The notes under the pieces were generated by a model. That model did not search any database and was not told the DNA's origin. It saw nothing but the letters and a program-made list of their open reading frames with translations. Both the position numbers and the translations under genes were made by a program. This document shows, piece after piece, positions 17,621 to 27,360 of a stretch of DNA of 64,000 bases. Location of the stretch: NCBI RefSeq assembly GCF_028598805.1, contig NZ_JAQRFI010000008.1:1-64000 (forward strand), given 5' to 3'. Every line of letters begins with the position of its first letter. The first letter of the stretch is position 1. The DNA is from Xenorhabdus yunnanensis (GTDB taxonomy: Bacteria; Pseudomonadota; Gammaproteobacteria; Enterobacterales; Enterobacteriaceae).

Positions 17621-18007
17621 ATGTTTATTCTTAACATACGTTCATTCTGGACCAAATTATCTGCTCTTGTGGTTCTGTTTGTCGGTATGTCTTGTCAGCA
17701 GGCTTTGGCTCATGCACATTTGAAAGATCAGACTCCTACAGAAAACACAACAGTTGAAGCCGCCCCACAAGCCATTACTCTGAGCTTTTCAGAACGTATT
17801 GAACTTGGATTCAGTAAGGTAAAATTGATTGGTCCAGAAAAGACTGCGATTAAAACGGGTAAGTTGGAACTCGATCCTGAAACTAAAACTAAGTTAATTC
17901 TGCCAGTTGAAGGCCTGCTTGCTGCGGGTAAATACAGTGTTGACTGGAGTGTACTCTCTGTCGACGGCCATAAGACAAAAGGCGTTTATAGCTTTACTGT
18001 AAAATAA
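17621..18007 (+). CDS. copC: CopC-domain periplasmic copper-binding protein (YobA)
   Basis: A 128-aa exported beta-sandwich protein. A signal peptide ends near QALA, and the mature protein begins HAHLKDQTP with the copper-binding N-terminal histidine. The C-terminal VDGHKTKG segment supplies another typical ligand histidine. CopC proteins bind Cu(II) in the periplasm and hand it to CopD. The stop codon overlaps the copD start by one base (TAATG), so the pair is coupled. In E. coli the equivalents are yobA-yebZ-yebY. Confidence 0.9.
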   Translation: MFILNIRSFWTKLSALVVLFVGMSCQQALAHAHLKDQTPTENTTVEAAPQAITLSFSERIELGFSKVKLIGPEKTAIKTGKLELDPETKTKLILPVEGLLAAGKYSVDWSVLSVDGHKTKGVYSFTVK

Positions 18008-19023
18008 TGATCTCTCTAGAGGCGCTATACGTATTCTGTCGTTTCTCTCATTTTGTGGTCGTTATGTTGATGTTTGGCCTTAGCTTATTCACGGTAATGC
18101 TTGTTTCTGGTCATTTATCGACACTAATGAGAGAACGGTTGAAAGTTGGAGTTTTAATTAGTACTGTACTGGCTTTTATAACCTCGATAGTCTGGTTTAT
18201 TGTACAAGCTGGATTAATGGGGGATGGCTGGTACGATGTTTATGCTCCGGGTATCTGGCTAGCTGTATTGGGAACCTCGTTTGGGCAAGTATGGAAATGG
18301 CAGTTATTGATTGCTGCTTTTGCTGTTGGTGGTTTGTTCCTTTCCAATATTAGGGTCAGAAATTTTCTGTTATTGGGTTGCTCAATCATTTTACTTTCCA
18401 GTCATGCTTTCATTGGGCATGCAGCCATGCATGAAGGAAACATAGGGCTATTACTTCAAATCAATCAGGTTATTCATTTACTGAGCGTAGGTTATTGGTT
18501 TGGGGGATTGTGGCCATTCTTACTGTGTTTACAATTTTTGTGTTTAAGGCAAACATCAGAAATAAATTTATCCTCTAATAATGCATGTTCAGGTAATGGG
18601 GCATATGCAAAAAACATGGGGGAAAAAACAAGCAATGATATAGACAATAATCTGGATAATAGTGAAAATATCGCGATGAATTTATATTCAGACAGCGTAT
18701 TAGCCATGAGAAAATTCTCTCTTTATGGGCATTTTGCTGTTTTTCTGGTGATTGTGACGGGAATTGTAAGTAGTGTAATTCTAATTCCGGGTTGGCCCAT
18801 TTTCAGTCGAGCTCTTTCTGAATATCAATCCATGCTATGGCTAAAAATAGTTCTGGTTATTGGTATGGTACTTTTGGCCTTGATAAACCGCTATATTTTA
18901 GTTCCAAAATTAAAGCAGAAAAGGTGCTATCAACAATTGATAATCAATAGTTGGTTGGAAATTATTCTGGGTACAACTGCACTGTTATGTGTGGCTATTT
19001 TTGCAACACAACCTCCTGCATGA
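18007..19023 (+). CDS. copD: CopD-family copper transport membrane protein (YebZ)
   Basis: A polytopic inner-membrane protein thought to move copper across the membrane together with CopC. About eight hydrophobic spans are visible, with conserved histidines in CRFSHFVVV, SSHAFIGHA and NQVIHLLSVGYWFGG. At 338 aa it is longer than E. coli YebZ (about 290). The excess is an Asn/Ser-rich hydrophilic insertion of about 40 residues near positions 180-225, in the loop before MRKFSLYGHFAV. The ATG overlaps the copC stop. Confidence 0.88.
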   Translation: MISLEALYVFCRFSHFVVVMLMFGLSLFTVMLVSGHLSTLMRERLKVGVLISTVLAFITSIVWFIVQAGLMGDGWYDVYAPGIWLAVLGTSFGQVWKWQLLIAAFAVGGLFLSNIRVRNFLLLGCSIILLSSHAFIGHAAMHEGNIGLLLQINQVIHLLSVGYWFGGLWPFLLCLQFLCLRQTSEINLSSNNACSGNGAYAKNMGEKTSNDIDNNLDNSENIAMNLYSDSVLAMRKFSLYGHFAVFLVIVTGIVSSVILIPGWPIFSRALSEYQSMLWLKIVLVIGMVLLALINRYILVPKLKQKRCYQQLIINSWLEIILGTTALLCVAIFATQPPA

Positions 19024-19108
19024 TTCTTGAATGGTGGGTGAAAATCCGGGTACATAAACAGAAAAATTAGCGATAAAATCACGATATGTATCTATCAGGA
19101 GAATGATA

Positions 19109-19459
19109 ATGAAACGACTATTCTGGGCTCTGCCTTTTTTGCTTTTCTCTTTTCAGGGGGTAGCAGCACCGATAAAAACCATTAGCAAGCTACAGTTTGG
19201 CAAACAATGGGCATTTACTCGCGAAGAGGTTATGCTTGATTGTCGATCAGGCGGCGCGTTATTTGTAATAAATCCCAGCACATTAATGCAGTATCCATTG
19301 AACGACCGTGCAACACAACTTATGAAATCCAATAAAGTTATTGCATCATCATTAGATACGATCCTCTTAAGTGATCCCGAACATCCTAACCAAAAAATGA
19401 GCATTGAGCCATTCCAGAAAGCAGCGTTGGCTTTATGTGATCATTCAGGTGATAAATAG
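19109..19459 (+). CDS. yebY: DUF2511 exported protein YebY
   Basis: A 116-aa small periplasmic protein of the YebY family. The signal peptide is [19 protein letters not shown], and two cysteines (LDCRSGG and ALCDHSG) probably form a disulfide. I start at the second ATG because AGGAGA lies 6 nt upstream; the ATG at 19103 is too close to it. It is third in the copC-copD-yebY set, 85 nt after copD. Its role in copper handling is inferred from context. Confidence 0.85.
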   Translation: MKRLFWALPFLLFSFQGVAAPIKTISKLQFGKQWAFTREEVMLDCRSGGALFVINPSTLMQYPLNDRATQLMKSNKVIASSLDTILLSDPEHPNQKMSIEPFQKAALALCDHSGDK

Positions 19460-19566
19460 GTGATAAAAAGTAATGGTTAATTGATGTCTTCGGAAGAAAA
19501 TCATCACTTCATTCAACCGATAATGATTAAAATTTGGTAAATTATTGCATGTCAACTACGCTTTAG

Positions 19567-19668
19567 ATGATAAGTTGTTCTACGTCTCAATGGCAACTTT
19601 TGTGTAAGGCTCTTTAACAGAGCTATTTTTCCCTAGGCCGAGTAGAGGAGTAAACTCGGCCTTTTTTT
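19567..19668 (+). ncRNA. sdsR: Small RNA SdsR (RyeB)
   Basis: The conserved SdsR segments are present in order: GGCAACTTTTG, a first hairpin around GGCTCT/AGAGC, the single-stranded TTTTTCCCTAGG, and the terminator hairpin GGCCGAGT/ACTCGGCC followed by seven T residues (ends 19668). A sigmaS-like extended -10, CTACGCTT, at 19555-19562 sets the start near 19567, giving about 102 nt as in E. coli. It lies downstream of yebY, as in E. coli. SdsR is an Hfq- and ProQ-associated stationary-phase regulator of outer-membrane and repair genes (established knowledge). Confidence 0.85.
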
Positions 19669-20053
19669 GTTTATCGTAAAGAGCGAGTATTTTTACTCTC
19701 TTTTCAATAAATTATCCTATTTTCTTATATGTATAATAAATAAGTGAAAATAAAACAACTGATTAGAATAATGGTAAGGTGTTTTATAATAAGAATATGA
19801 ATAAGAGCACGATTCTGAGTGCAAGTTAGTTTATCTTTTAATATAAGCTGTGATATAACCCTAAGTTTTATAAGTAAATACTGGTAAAAATAATTAAAGG
19901 AAATTTAAATTCAATAAGACAGGTGGCATTCTGAAAAAATTTAAAGTTATAGAGATAGTTTATTCTTAGAAATAACCTGTTAAATATGGTAAAAATATTA
20001 CATGAAATTATTGTATTCATTTTGTTAAATATTTATTAGTTGTATAGGAGCTT
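19669..20053. other. Intergenic region sdsR-msrC
   Basis: 385 bp, very AT-rich, with no supported ORF or recognisable RNA beyond SdsR. It must contain the msrC promoter. AGGAG sits just before the msrC ATG. Confidence 0.5.
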
Positions 20054-20539
20054 ATGGATAGGAATGAATTTTATCAAGAGTTAGCGGATGGTTTGATGGC
20101 ACTGCTATCGGGTGAGTACGACTTTATCGCTTCTCTTGCTAACACAAGCGCATTGTTATATGAACGTTTGGATAATGTTAATTGGATTGGCTTTTATTTA
20201 GTGGATGGTGATACCCTAGTATTAGGGCCATTTCAGGGCAAAAATGCTTGTGTTCGCATTCCTATAGGAAAGGGAGTATGCGGAACGGCTGTAGCAAATA
20301 AGAGTATACAGCGTATTTCTGATGTGCATGCTTTCCCTGGTCATATAGCCTGTGATGTCGCCAGTAATGCTGAAATTGTACTTCCTTTGGAAATCAATGG
20401 ACAAATTATTGGAGTTTTGGATATTGATAGCACGGTTTTTGGTCAGTTTGACGAGAATGATGAAAATGGCTTGAAAGCCTTAGTTATCAGGCTTTGTGAG
20501 CATTTGGAACAATGTATTGTTTCAAAATATCTACAATAG
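20054..20539 (+). CDS. msrC: Free methionine-(R)-sulfoxide reductase MsrC
   Basis: A 161-aa GAF-domain enzyme that reduces free L-methionine-(R)-sulfoxide with thioredoxin. The substrate pocket motif NWIGFYLVDGD and the three redox cysteines of the family (Cys66 in KNACVRIP, Cys76 in GKGVCGTA, Cys100 in HIACDVAS) are all present. The length agrees with E. coli YebR/MsrC. It precedes proQ by 107 nt; yebS and yebT of E. coli are absent from this gap. Confidence 0.94.
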   Translation: MDRNEFYQELADGLMALLSGEYDFIASLANTSALLYERLDNVNWIGFYLVDGDTLVLGPFQGKNACVRIPIGKGVCGTAVANKSIQRISDVHAFPGHIACDVASNAEIVLPLEINGQIIGVLDIDSTVFGQFDENDENGLKALVIRLCEHLEQCIVSKYLQ

Positions 20540-20646
20540 AGCCTAACTTAACATATGTATCACCTAGCATTTATCAGCAACGCCATTATAATGTCGCCTG
20601 TTCGTGCCTGCGCTGGTTGGCAAAACCGTTGTAATCAGGAAATTTC

Positions 20647-21357
20647 ATGGAAAAGCAACCTAAGTTGAATAGTAGTAAAGAAGTCATTGCTTTCTTGGCT
20701 GAGCGTTTCCCGCTTTGTTTCGTGGCAGAAGGTGAAGCACGTCCCTTGAAGATCGGGATCTTCCAGGACATTGTTGAACGTATTCAGGGCGAAGAGTGTT
20801 TGAGTAAAACACAGCTTCGTTCTGCTCTGCGTTTGTATACTTCCAGTTGGCGCTATCTCTATGGCGTTAAAGAGGGGGCTCAACGTGTTGACCTTGATGG
20901 GAATGCGTGTGGTGAGCTGGAAGTTGAACATATTGAACATGCGCATCAGCAACTGACAGAAGCGAAAGGACGAGTACAGGCCCAACGTGCTGAACAGCGC
21001 GCCAAGAAACGTGAAACTGAAAACATATCTGACAAGAAAAGTGAACGCCCTGTGAGTAAAAAGCCGGCTCCTCGCCGTCAGAAGACATCGGGTGATGGTG
21101 AAAAACGTCCAGTTCGTTCGCAAAACCGTATGCAACAATCGCGTAAACCTGCAGATAAAACCACAAAGAAAATTGTACAGCCAGAGTTAATCTCAGTTAC
21201 TGATGTATCCTCTTTGAAAGTCGGGCAGACAATCAAAGTAAATGTAGGAACAAGTTTAATGGATGCATCTGTACTTGAAATTGCAAAAGATGGTGTAAGA
21301 GTGCAGTTACCTACAGGTTTAGCAATGATTGTACGCGCAGAACACTTAAAGTTCTGA
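20647..21357 (+). CDS. proQ: RNA chaperone ProQ
   Basis: ProQ is a global small-RNA-binding protein with a FinO-like N-terminal domain. Residues about 1-120 show the conserved [27 protein letters not shown] and [20 protein letters not shown] basic, disordered linker (about 125-180) is followed by a C-terminal Tudor-like domain ending RAEHLKF. At 236 aa it is close to the E. coli protein (232). It lies 13 nt before prc and is probably co-transcribed with it. Confidence 0.95.
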   Translation: MEKQPKLNSSKEVIAFLAERFPLCFVAEGEARPLKIGIFQDIVERIQGEECLSKTQLRSALRLYTSSWRYLYGVKEGAQRVDLDGNACGELEVEHIEHAHQQLTEAKGRVQAQRAEQRAKKRETENISDKKSERPVSKKPAPRRQKTSGDGEKRPVRSQNRMQQSRKPADKTTKKIVQPELISVTDVSSLKVGQTIKVNVGTSLMDASVLEIAKDGVRVQLPTGLAMIVRAEHLKF

Positions 21358-21370
21358 TACGGAGGCCAAC

Positions 21371-23458
21371 TTGGGCATGAACAAACTCATTATTTTGGCT
21401 TTCGTTTTAGGTCTATCATTTTTTAGTACAGGTTATGCAGATACTACTAATGGCAATGCAACTAATGGTGGTCATGCTACCAACGCCAATGTCATTAATG
21501 GTCACAATACAGCTGTTATTAGTCTGAGTCAGTTGCCAGATCTAAAACCGGAACCGCAGCATCTTACGGTAAGCCCGCGGATTGTTACCCGCTTTCTTCG
21601 TTCTCATTATCGCCAGTTTTATTTGGATGCGGATTTTTCAGGAAAAATTTTTGATCGTTACCTGAATCAACTGGATTACTGGCACAATGTTTTTTTGGTA
21701 TCTGATATCGCGCAGTTTGCGACTCAAAAGGGAAAATTAGGGGAAGAGCTTGAAAAGGGAGAGCTAAAACTTCCTTATGACCTATTTAATTTGATGCAAA
21801 AGCGCCGCTTTGAACGTTATCAATATGTGCTTTCTCGTTTAGATCAACCTATTGATTTAAACGGTCATGACACAATTGAAACCGACCGAACTAAAGCTCC
21901 GTGGCCAAAGAGTGTTGAGGAACTGAATAAACTTTGGGATGCTAAAATCAAATTTGATTGGATAAATCTCAAGTTATCCGGCAAAAATAATAAAGAAATC
22001 AAAGAAACTCTGACCAAACGTTATCGGACGTTGTTGAAACGTCTCACACAAACCAAGAGTGAAGATGTTTTTCAAAATATCATGATGGCTTTTGCCCGTG
22101 AAATAGATCCACACACTAGTTATCTTTCACCTCGTGATACAGAACAATTTAATTCAGAGATGAGTTTATCTCTTGAAGGTATCGGTGCTGTTTTACAATA
22201 TGACGATGAATATATTTCTATTCGTTCATTGCTTGCGGGAGGCCCTGCGGCTAAGAGTAATTCATTGAAAGTTGGGGATAAAATCATTGGTGTTGGACAG
22301 GTCGGCAAGCTTATTGTAGATGTTGTTGGATGGCGTTTGGAAGATGTTGTTGCTCTTATCAAAGGGCCGAAGGGGAGTAAAGTCCGCCTTGAAATCACTC
22401 CAAGTGAGAAAGGGGCAAAAAACCACATTGTTACCTTGACCCGTGAAAATATTCGTCTTGAAGATAATGCTGTCAAGATGTCGGTGAAAACGGTAGGGAA
22501 AGAGAAAGTTGGTGTCTTAGATATACCAAGTTTTTATGTCGGCTTGACTAACGATGTAAAAGTACAATTGCAGAAGCTCACTAAAGAGGGCGCTTCCTCG
22601 ATTATAATTGATTTGCGAGGCAATGGTGGTGGTGCATTGACAGAAGCTGTATCGTTATCTGGCTTGTTTATTTCTACTGGCCCTGTGGTTCAGATTCGGG
22701 ATAATACTGGTAGAATTAAAGAAGAATCAGATATGGATGAGGCAATATATTATAAAGGCCCACTGGTTGTTCTGATTGACAATAGAAGTGCTTCTGCGTC
22801 TGAAATTTTTGCAGCCGCGATACAAGATTATGGTCGTGGATTAATTGTAGGTGAGCCTACTTTTGGTAAAGGTACTGTTCAGCAATACCGTCCTTTGAAT
22901 CGTATTTATGACCAAATGCTGCGACCTGAGTGGCCAGAGATTGGCTCTGTACAATATACGATCCAGAAATTTTATCGGATAAATGGCGGTAGCACTCAGC
23001 TTAAAGGTGTAACACCTGATCTAATTATGCCAACTGGGGAAGAGCCTTCTGATATAGGGGAAAGCAAAGAAGACAATGCGTTACCTTGGGATAGTATCCA
23101 GCCTGCACATTATACTTCCTCGAAAGTAATTTCAGAGTTAACGCCGCTACTGACTAAACTGCATAACCAACGGATTGCTAATGATCCTGAGTTCAAATAT
23201 ATCAAACAGGATATTGCTTACTACAAAGTCATTAAAGAACGTAATGGTGTTTATTCTTTGAACTATGCTCAAAGAGAGAAAGAAAACAAGGAAGACGAAA
23301 CAAACAAATTGAATCGTATTAATGAGCGCTTTAAACGAGAAGGTAAAAAATCGCTTAAATCACTTGATGATTTACCAAAAGATTATAAAGGGCCAGATCC
23401 TTACTTAGATGAATCTGTAAAAATTGCACTGGATTTGGCGAATCAGCCTTTGAAGTAG
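21371..23458 (+). CDS. prc: Tail-specific periplasmic protease Prc (Tsp)
   Basis: Prc degrades proteins with nonpolar C-termini, trims penicillin-binding protein 3 and controls MepS. The order is signal peptide, N-terminal helical domain (SHYRQFYLDADFSGKIFDRYL), PDZ domain (about 260-340), and the S41 protease domain with the Ser/Lys dyad in RSASASEIFAAA (Ser near 475) and FGKGTVQ (Lys near 500). The start is either TTG at 21371 or ATG at 21377, both behind GGAGG. The 695-aa product has an unusual Asn/Gly/Thr/His-rich stretch of about 27 residues right after the signal peptide. Confidence 0.95.
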   Translation: MGMNKLIILAFVLGLSFFSTGYADTTNGNATNGGHATNANVINGHNTAVISLSQLPDLKPEPQHLTVSPRIVTRFLRSHYRQFYLDADFSGKIFDRYLNQLDYWHNVFLVSDIAQFATQKGKLGEELEKGELKLPYDLFNLMQKRRFERYQYVLSRLDQPIDLNGHDTIETDRTKAPWPKSVEELNKLWDAKIKFDWINLKLSGKNNKEIKETLTKRYRTLLKRLTQTKSEDVFQNIMMAFAREIDPHTSYLSPRDTEQFNSEMSLSLEGIGAVLQYDDEYISIRSLLAGGPAAKSNSLKVGDKIIGVGQVGKLIVDVVGWRLEDVVALIKGPKGSKVRLEITPSEKGAKNHIVTLTRENIRLEDNAVKMSVKTVGKEKVGVLDIPSFYVGLTNDVKVQLQKLTKEGASSIIIDLRGNGGGALTEAVSLSGLFISTGPVVQIRDNTGRIKEESDMDEAIYYKGPLVVLIDNRSASASEIFAAAIQDYGRGLIVGEPTFGKGTVQQYRPLNRIYDQMLRPEWPEIGSVQYTIQKFYRINGGSTQLKGVTPDLIMPTGEEPSDIGESKEDNALPWDSIQPAHYTSSKVISELTPLLTKLHNQRIANDPEFKYIKQDIAYYKVIKERNGVYSLNYAQREKENKEDETNKLNRINERFKREGKKSLKSLDDLPKDYKGPDPYLDESVKIALDLANQPLK

Positions 23459-23493
23459 CTGTAACGAGATAATTTAAAATTAGTTATAAACGA

Positions 23494-23521
23494 AAGGCCG
23501 GCTTGATAGCTGGCCTTTTTA
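23494..23521 (+). terminator. Terminator after prc
   Basis: A 9-bp GC-rich stem (AAGGCCGGC with GCTGGCCTT) and a 6-nt loop are followed by a T-run, 35 nt after the prc stop. Confidence 0.8.
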
Positions 23522-23649
23522 TCATATTGTAAAGTTATGTTGTTTCTATCGCTTAGCATCTGAAAAAATTTGAATAATATGGGAAAGTCCCCATCTTAAT
23601 GGCTTAGCTCTTAGTTGAACTGTTTGATAATTAAAGGAAGCAAATTTAT

Positions 23650-24531
23650 ATGATGAGAATCGTCTTGTTCCTTCTCACGAACCTCGCTGTCATGGTGGTG
23701 TTTGGAATAATACTTTCACTTACAGGCATTAAGCAGGCTAGTACTACTGGCCTCATGATTATGGCTGGTTTGTTTGGTTTTGGTGGTGCATTCATTTCTT
23801 TGTTACTGTCGAAATGGGTGGCTCTGCATTCTGTTGGTGGTCAGGTTATTGAAGAACCTTCCAATGAAACTGAAGCTTGGTTGATGGAAACTGTTCGTCG
23901 TCAAGCAGGTCAGGTTGGAATTACTATGCCACAAGTGGCTATCTATGATGCTTTGGATATTAACGCATTTGCTACAGGGGCGCGCCGTAATGCTTCTCTG
24001 GTTGCTGTTAGTACAGGGTTACTGGACAACATGAGCCGTGATGAAGCTGAAGCCGTCATTGCACATGAAATTAGCCATATTGCTAATGGTGACATGGTGA
24101 CGATGACATTGTTGCAGGGGATCGTGAATACGTTTGTTATCTTCATCTCACGTTTCATTGCGAAAGCTGCTGCAGACTTTTTTTCCGGCAACGATGATGA
24201 AAATAAAAGCAGTAATGGCAATCCAGTCGTCTACATAGTGATTTCCATGGTGCTGGAGATCGTATTTGGTATTCTGGCAAGTATTATTACCATGTGGTTC
24301 TCCCGTTATCGTGAATTCCATGCGGATGCAGGATCAGCGAAATTGGTTGGACGTGAAAAAATGATTGCTGCGTTGCAACGTTTGAAGACCAGCTATGAAC
24401 CTCAGGAGGAGGGGCCTGTGAAGGCATTCTGTATTAATGGTAAATCTAAGAGTTTCAGTGAGTTGTTCTTATCCCATCCTCCGCTGGATAAGCGTATTGA
24501 AGCTCTTCGTAGCGGTGAATATATAAAATAA
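23650..24531 (+). CDS. htpX: Membrane zinc metalloprotease HtpX
   Basis: HtpX is an inner-membrane endopeptidase (M48B) that takes part in quality control of membrane proteins with FtsH. The 293-aa length is identical to E. coli. Two N-terminal membrane spans are followed by the zinc motif HEISH (about residue 140), two more hydrophobic segments, and the third ligand Glu in [13 protein letters not shown]. In E. coli it is induced by the Cpx response; I could not identify a CpxR box here. It is transcribed as a single gene between two terminators. Confidence 0.95.
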   Translation: MMRIVLFLLTNLAVMVVFGIILSLTGIKQASTTGLMIMAGLFGFGGAFISLLLSKWVALHSVGGQVIEEPSNETEAWLMETVRRQAGQVGITMPQVAIYDALDINAFATGARRNASLVAVSTGLLDNMSRDEAEAVIAHEISHIANGDMVTMTLLQGIVNTFVIFISRFIAKAAADFFSGNDDENKSSNGNPVVYIVISMVLEIVFGILASIITMWFSRYREFHADAGSAKLVGREKMIAALQRLKTSYEPQEEGPVKAFCINGKSKSFSELFLSHPPLDKRIEALRSGEYIK

Positions 24532-24606
24532 TACTATAAGTTTCTTCTTGGTAAGAATGAGAAAGAGACTTAATCTATAGCAAATATTTAGTAGGTTAGT
24601 AGACAC

Positions 24607-24641
24607 AAAGCCGAGCGTCATGATGAATCTCGGCTTTTTTT
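24607..24641 (+). terminator. Terminator after htpX
   Basis: The stem AAAGCCGAG (24607-24615) pairs with CTCGGCTTT (24629-24637), and the T-run continues to 24641. Confidence 0.8.
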
Positions 24642-24756
24642 ATCTTCTTTTTAATCTCTTTTATCCACAGAGAAAATGTATGTTGGTGACATAACAGTAT
24701 GCTTTTCAGAGGAAATTAAAGGGACGAAGGTGTAAACAAGAGGGAAAAAAGTTGTA

Positions 24757-24792
24757 AAAATGCCCCCTTTGACTGCAAGGTTCAAAGGGGGC
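24757..24792 (-). terminator. Terminator of tcyP
   Basis: On the minus strand the stem GCCCCCTTTGA pairs with TCAAAGGGGGC and is followed by ATTTTTAC. It lies about 48 nt after the tcyP stop. Confidence 0.8.
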
Positions 24793-24839
24793 TAAGTTTT
24801 ATCTAGTCTAAATTTAAATTCTACTTTATTAGGTTCGAA

Positions 24840-26231
24840 TTAAAATTGGCTTAACGTCGCTTCTTCGTCTTGCTCAAACACTTCTTTGTTGGTTTTTCCC
24901 ATCAATTGACTGGTGATTGTACCAGCAGCCATAGCGCCATTAACATTTAATGCTGTGCGTCCCATATCAATAAGAGGCTCAACAGAAATCAGCAGTGCCA
25001 CTAAAGTGACAGGTAGCCCCATAGCTGGTAAAACAATTAATGCTGCAAATGTTGCTCCACCACCAACGCCAGCGACACCCGCAGAACTGATAGTCACAAT
25101 TCCCACAAGAGTTGCAATCCACAATGGATCAAAAGGATTAATACCAACGGTTGGTGCAACCATCACTGCCAACATGGCTGGATAAATACCAGCACAGCCA
25201 TTTTGCCCAATAGTTGCGCCAAAAGAAGCGGAGAAACTGGCGATAGACTCAGGAATACCGAGGCGGCGAGTTTGTGTTTCAACATTTAAGGGAATACATG
25301 CAGCGCTTGAACGGCTGGTAAATGCAAATGTCAGTACAGGGCCTGCCTTTTTAAAGAATTTCAGGGGATTAATCCCAGTAAATGCCAAAAGTCCGCCATG
25401 TACTACAAACATCAGGCCAAGGGCGATATAGGAAGCAACGACAAAATTACCTAATTGAGTGATATCATGGATATTGGAACTGGCAACAACTTTAGTCATT
25501 AAAGCCATTACACCGTATGGGGTAAGGCGCATAACCAATCTAACCAGCTTCATTGCCCATGCTTGCATAGTATCAATGGCAGCCAGGGCTCGGTCACCAC
25601 GTTCATGATCATCTTTAAGCATTTGTAGTGCAGCGATGCCTAAAAATGCCGCAAAAATTACAACACTAATAATAGAGGTTGGGCGTGCTCCCGTCAGATC
25701 AGCAAAGGGATTTTTGGGAATAAAAGAAAGAATAATCTGAGGTACACTCATATCTGCAACTTTGCCAATATAATTGCTTTCAATTGCTGATAAACGAGCA
25801 GTTTCCTGAGTGCCTTGAATTAGCCCGGCTGCACTTAGTCCAAATAAATTGGCGATTACAATGCCGATTAGAGCAGAAATCGCTGTAGTGAACAGTAAAG
25901 TGCCAATGGTAAAAAAGCTGATTTTTCCTAAGGAAGATGCTTTGTGTAAGCGCGCAACGGCACTTAGGATAGAAGCAAAAACCAACGGCATGATAACCAT
26001 TTGTAATAATTGTACATAACCATTACCGACGATATTGAACCATTTAATTGATTCTTTCACGGTAACATTGTCTGTTCCATAAATGATGTTTAATGTCAGC
26101 CCAAAAATGACACCTACGACTAGAGCCACAAGAACTTTTTTAGACAAGCTCCAATTATTTGAACTCGTTTTTGCTAATAAAATAAGTAGTGCTACAAAAA
26201 CGAGCACATTAATGATGAGTGGTAAATTCAT
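24840..26231 (-). CDS. tcyP: L-cystine symporter TcyP
   Basis: TcyP (YdjN) is a dicarboxylate/amino acid:cation symporter-family carrier that imports L-cystine. The 463-aa length is identical to E. coli. Family motifs visible are [17 protein letters not shown], the serine-rich re-entrant loop [26 protein letters not shown] and the NVNGAMAAG substrate region. In E. coli it is under CysB control; no operator was identified here. It is transcribed alone, with a terminator downstream. It keeps its E. coli neighbour ydjM. Confidence 0.95.
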   Translation of the reverse strand: MNLPLIINVLVFVALLILLAKTSSNNWSLSKKVLVALVVGVIFGLTLNIIYGTDNVTVKESIKWFNIVGNGYVQLLQMVIMPLVFASILSAVARLHKASSLGKISFFTIGTLLFTTAISALIGIVIANLFGLSAAGLIQGTQETARLSAIESNYIGKVADMSVPQIILSFIPKNPFADLTGARPTSIISVVIFAAFLGIAALQMLKDDHERGDRALAAIDTMQAWAMKLVRLVMRLTPYGVMALMTKVVASSNIHDITQLGNFVVASYIALGLMFVVHGGLLAFTGINPLKFFKKAGPVLTFAFTSRSSAACIPLNVETQTRRLGIPESIASFSASFGATIGQNGCAGIYPAMLAVMVAPTVGINPFDPLWIATLVGIVTISSAGVAGVGGGATFAALIVLPAMGLPVTLVALLISVEPLIDMGRTALNVNGAMAAGTITSQLMGKTNKEVFEQDEEATLSQF

Positions 26232-26722
26232 CCCTAGTCTCCAAAACTTATATACTCTTTATATTTCTAGTTGCAGTGTGCAGCTTGCAATATATGGATA
26301 TAAGTGTATCTGTATATGATATATATTTTTTTGCATGATATATAATCGTTCTGTATGATGAGAAAAATACTTTTTATCTTTCTCCCAATCCGCTGATTTA
26401 TAAGCTGTATTTCAATTTGAAATCTATCGAATACATACCATGAAATGCTTAAAGTAGAATGTTATCAGTATAAGAAGTCTCTTACTTATAATTAAATGGA
26501 ATTTAATATAATTATTTTTTACTAACCAGTTTAATTGGTTATATATATTAATGTATCTCTGTTTGTTTTTTATTCCGATCAGACCATTAACGTGATAATT
26601 AGGTGAGTTAAGAGTTCTTTAAGGCAAACAATAAGAAGTAATTAAAAAGAATTGTTTATATTTTTTAGGTAACCCCACTTTTAAGTGGGGTTACGATAGT
26701 TTGTTGTATATGGATTGATTAG
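26232..26722. other. Intergenic region tcyP-ydjM
   Basis: 491 bp, AT-rich. It holds the tcyP promoter (minus strand) and the ydjM 3' hairpin. I see no ORF, RNA gene or ERIC copy in it. Confidence 0.5.
26669..26694 (-). terminator. Perfect 12-bp hairpin after ydjM
   Basis: GTAACCCCACTT and AAGTGGGGTTAC form a perfect stem with a 2-nt loop, 29 nt after the ydjM stop. Neither strand has a convincing T-run after it, so it may be a transcript end stabiliser. Confidence 0.5.
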
Positions 26723-27313
26723 CTACTTGTAGAAATTCTGTAGCTTATCATGCAGTTTATCGAACTGTATTTTGTCAAATTGTACTTTGTCAAAATAGTG
26801 AGAGAATGAAAAATTGATATGTTGTGGAAGGATAATCGCGATCACCACTACCAGTACAGCAATGAAGCGTTCGGCTTTTTTGCGCTCTTTACCTCTAAGA
26901 ATAGGAATGCAAAAACGTATTCTCAGGGGCCATAAGAGTGGGATACCGGCAGGAGTAAGCATATCAGCAATAAGATGGCTGATGTAACCGATAATCATGG
27001 CATGGACAAAGTCAGTTGGAATAGGCCAATCAGAAGGTATTTCAGTCTGGAATAATGTAACCCCTACGAGCAGCGCTAATAAACTATGTGTAAATCCACG
27101 ATGTCCACATAGACGCGCAATTGGAATGGATATAAAGCGGAATAGTCTACCTAAAGTTGAGCTTGGGTGGTCGATATCTGGTAACAATGAAGCCAGAAGC
27201 ACGCCGGGAAGCATATGTAACCAGTCTCCCTGTGCTATCTCTGGTGTAATTTCTAGCTGGTGAGCCAATACAAGGCTGGCAACGGAAAAAAGAATGTGCC
27301 CTTCTGCTGTCAT
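26723..27313 (-). CDS. ydjM: LexA-regulated inner-membrane protein YdjM
   Basis: A 196-aa member of the YdjM/LexA-binding membrane-bound metal-dependent hydrolase family. It shows the conserved MTAEGHILFS start, the DIDHPSS motif, HRGFTHSLLAL and SHLIADMLTPAGI with four histidines, and several hydrophobic segments. It is an SOS gene of undefined function in E. coli, and a perfect-spacing LexA box lies 32 nt upstream here. The C-terminus (about residues 172-192) consists of a repeated FDKxQ unit produced by a 15-bp tandem repeat, probably cytoplasmic. Confidence 0.9.
   Translation of the reverse strand: MTAEGHILFSVASLVLAHQLEITPEIAQGDWLHMLPGVLLASLLPDIDHPSSTLGRLFRFISIPIARLCGHRGFTHSLLALLVGVTLFQTEIPSDWPIPTDFVHAMIIGYISHLIADMLTPAGIPLLWPLRIRFCIPILRGKERKKAERFIAVLVVVIAIILPQHINFSFSHYFDKVQFDKIQFDKLHDKLQNFYK
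26738..26794 (-). repeat. In-frame 15-bp tandem repeat in the 3' end of ydjM
   Basis: Imperfect 15-bp units at 26780-26794, 26765-26779 and 26750-26764 plus a partial unit at 26738-26749 encode FDKVQ, FDKIQ, FDKLH and DKLQ. Confidence 0.8.
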
Positions 27314-27344
27314 AACGATTTATACTAATTATTCATGCTGATTG

Positions 27345-27360
27345 CTGTTTAAACATACAG
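27345..27360 (-). promoter_or_regulatory. LexA (SOS) box upstream of ydjM
   Basis: CTGTTTAAACATACAG has the required CTG-N10-CAG form with an AT-rich centre. It lies 31 nt before the ydjM start codon, matching the known SOS control of ydjM in E. coli. Confidence 0.85.
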
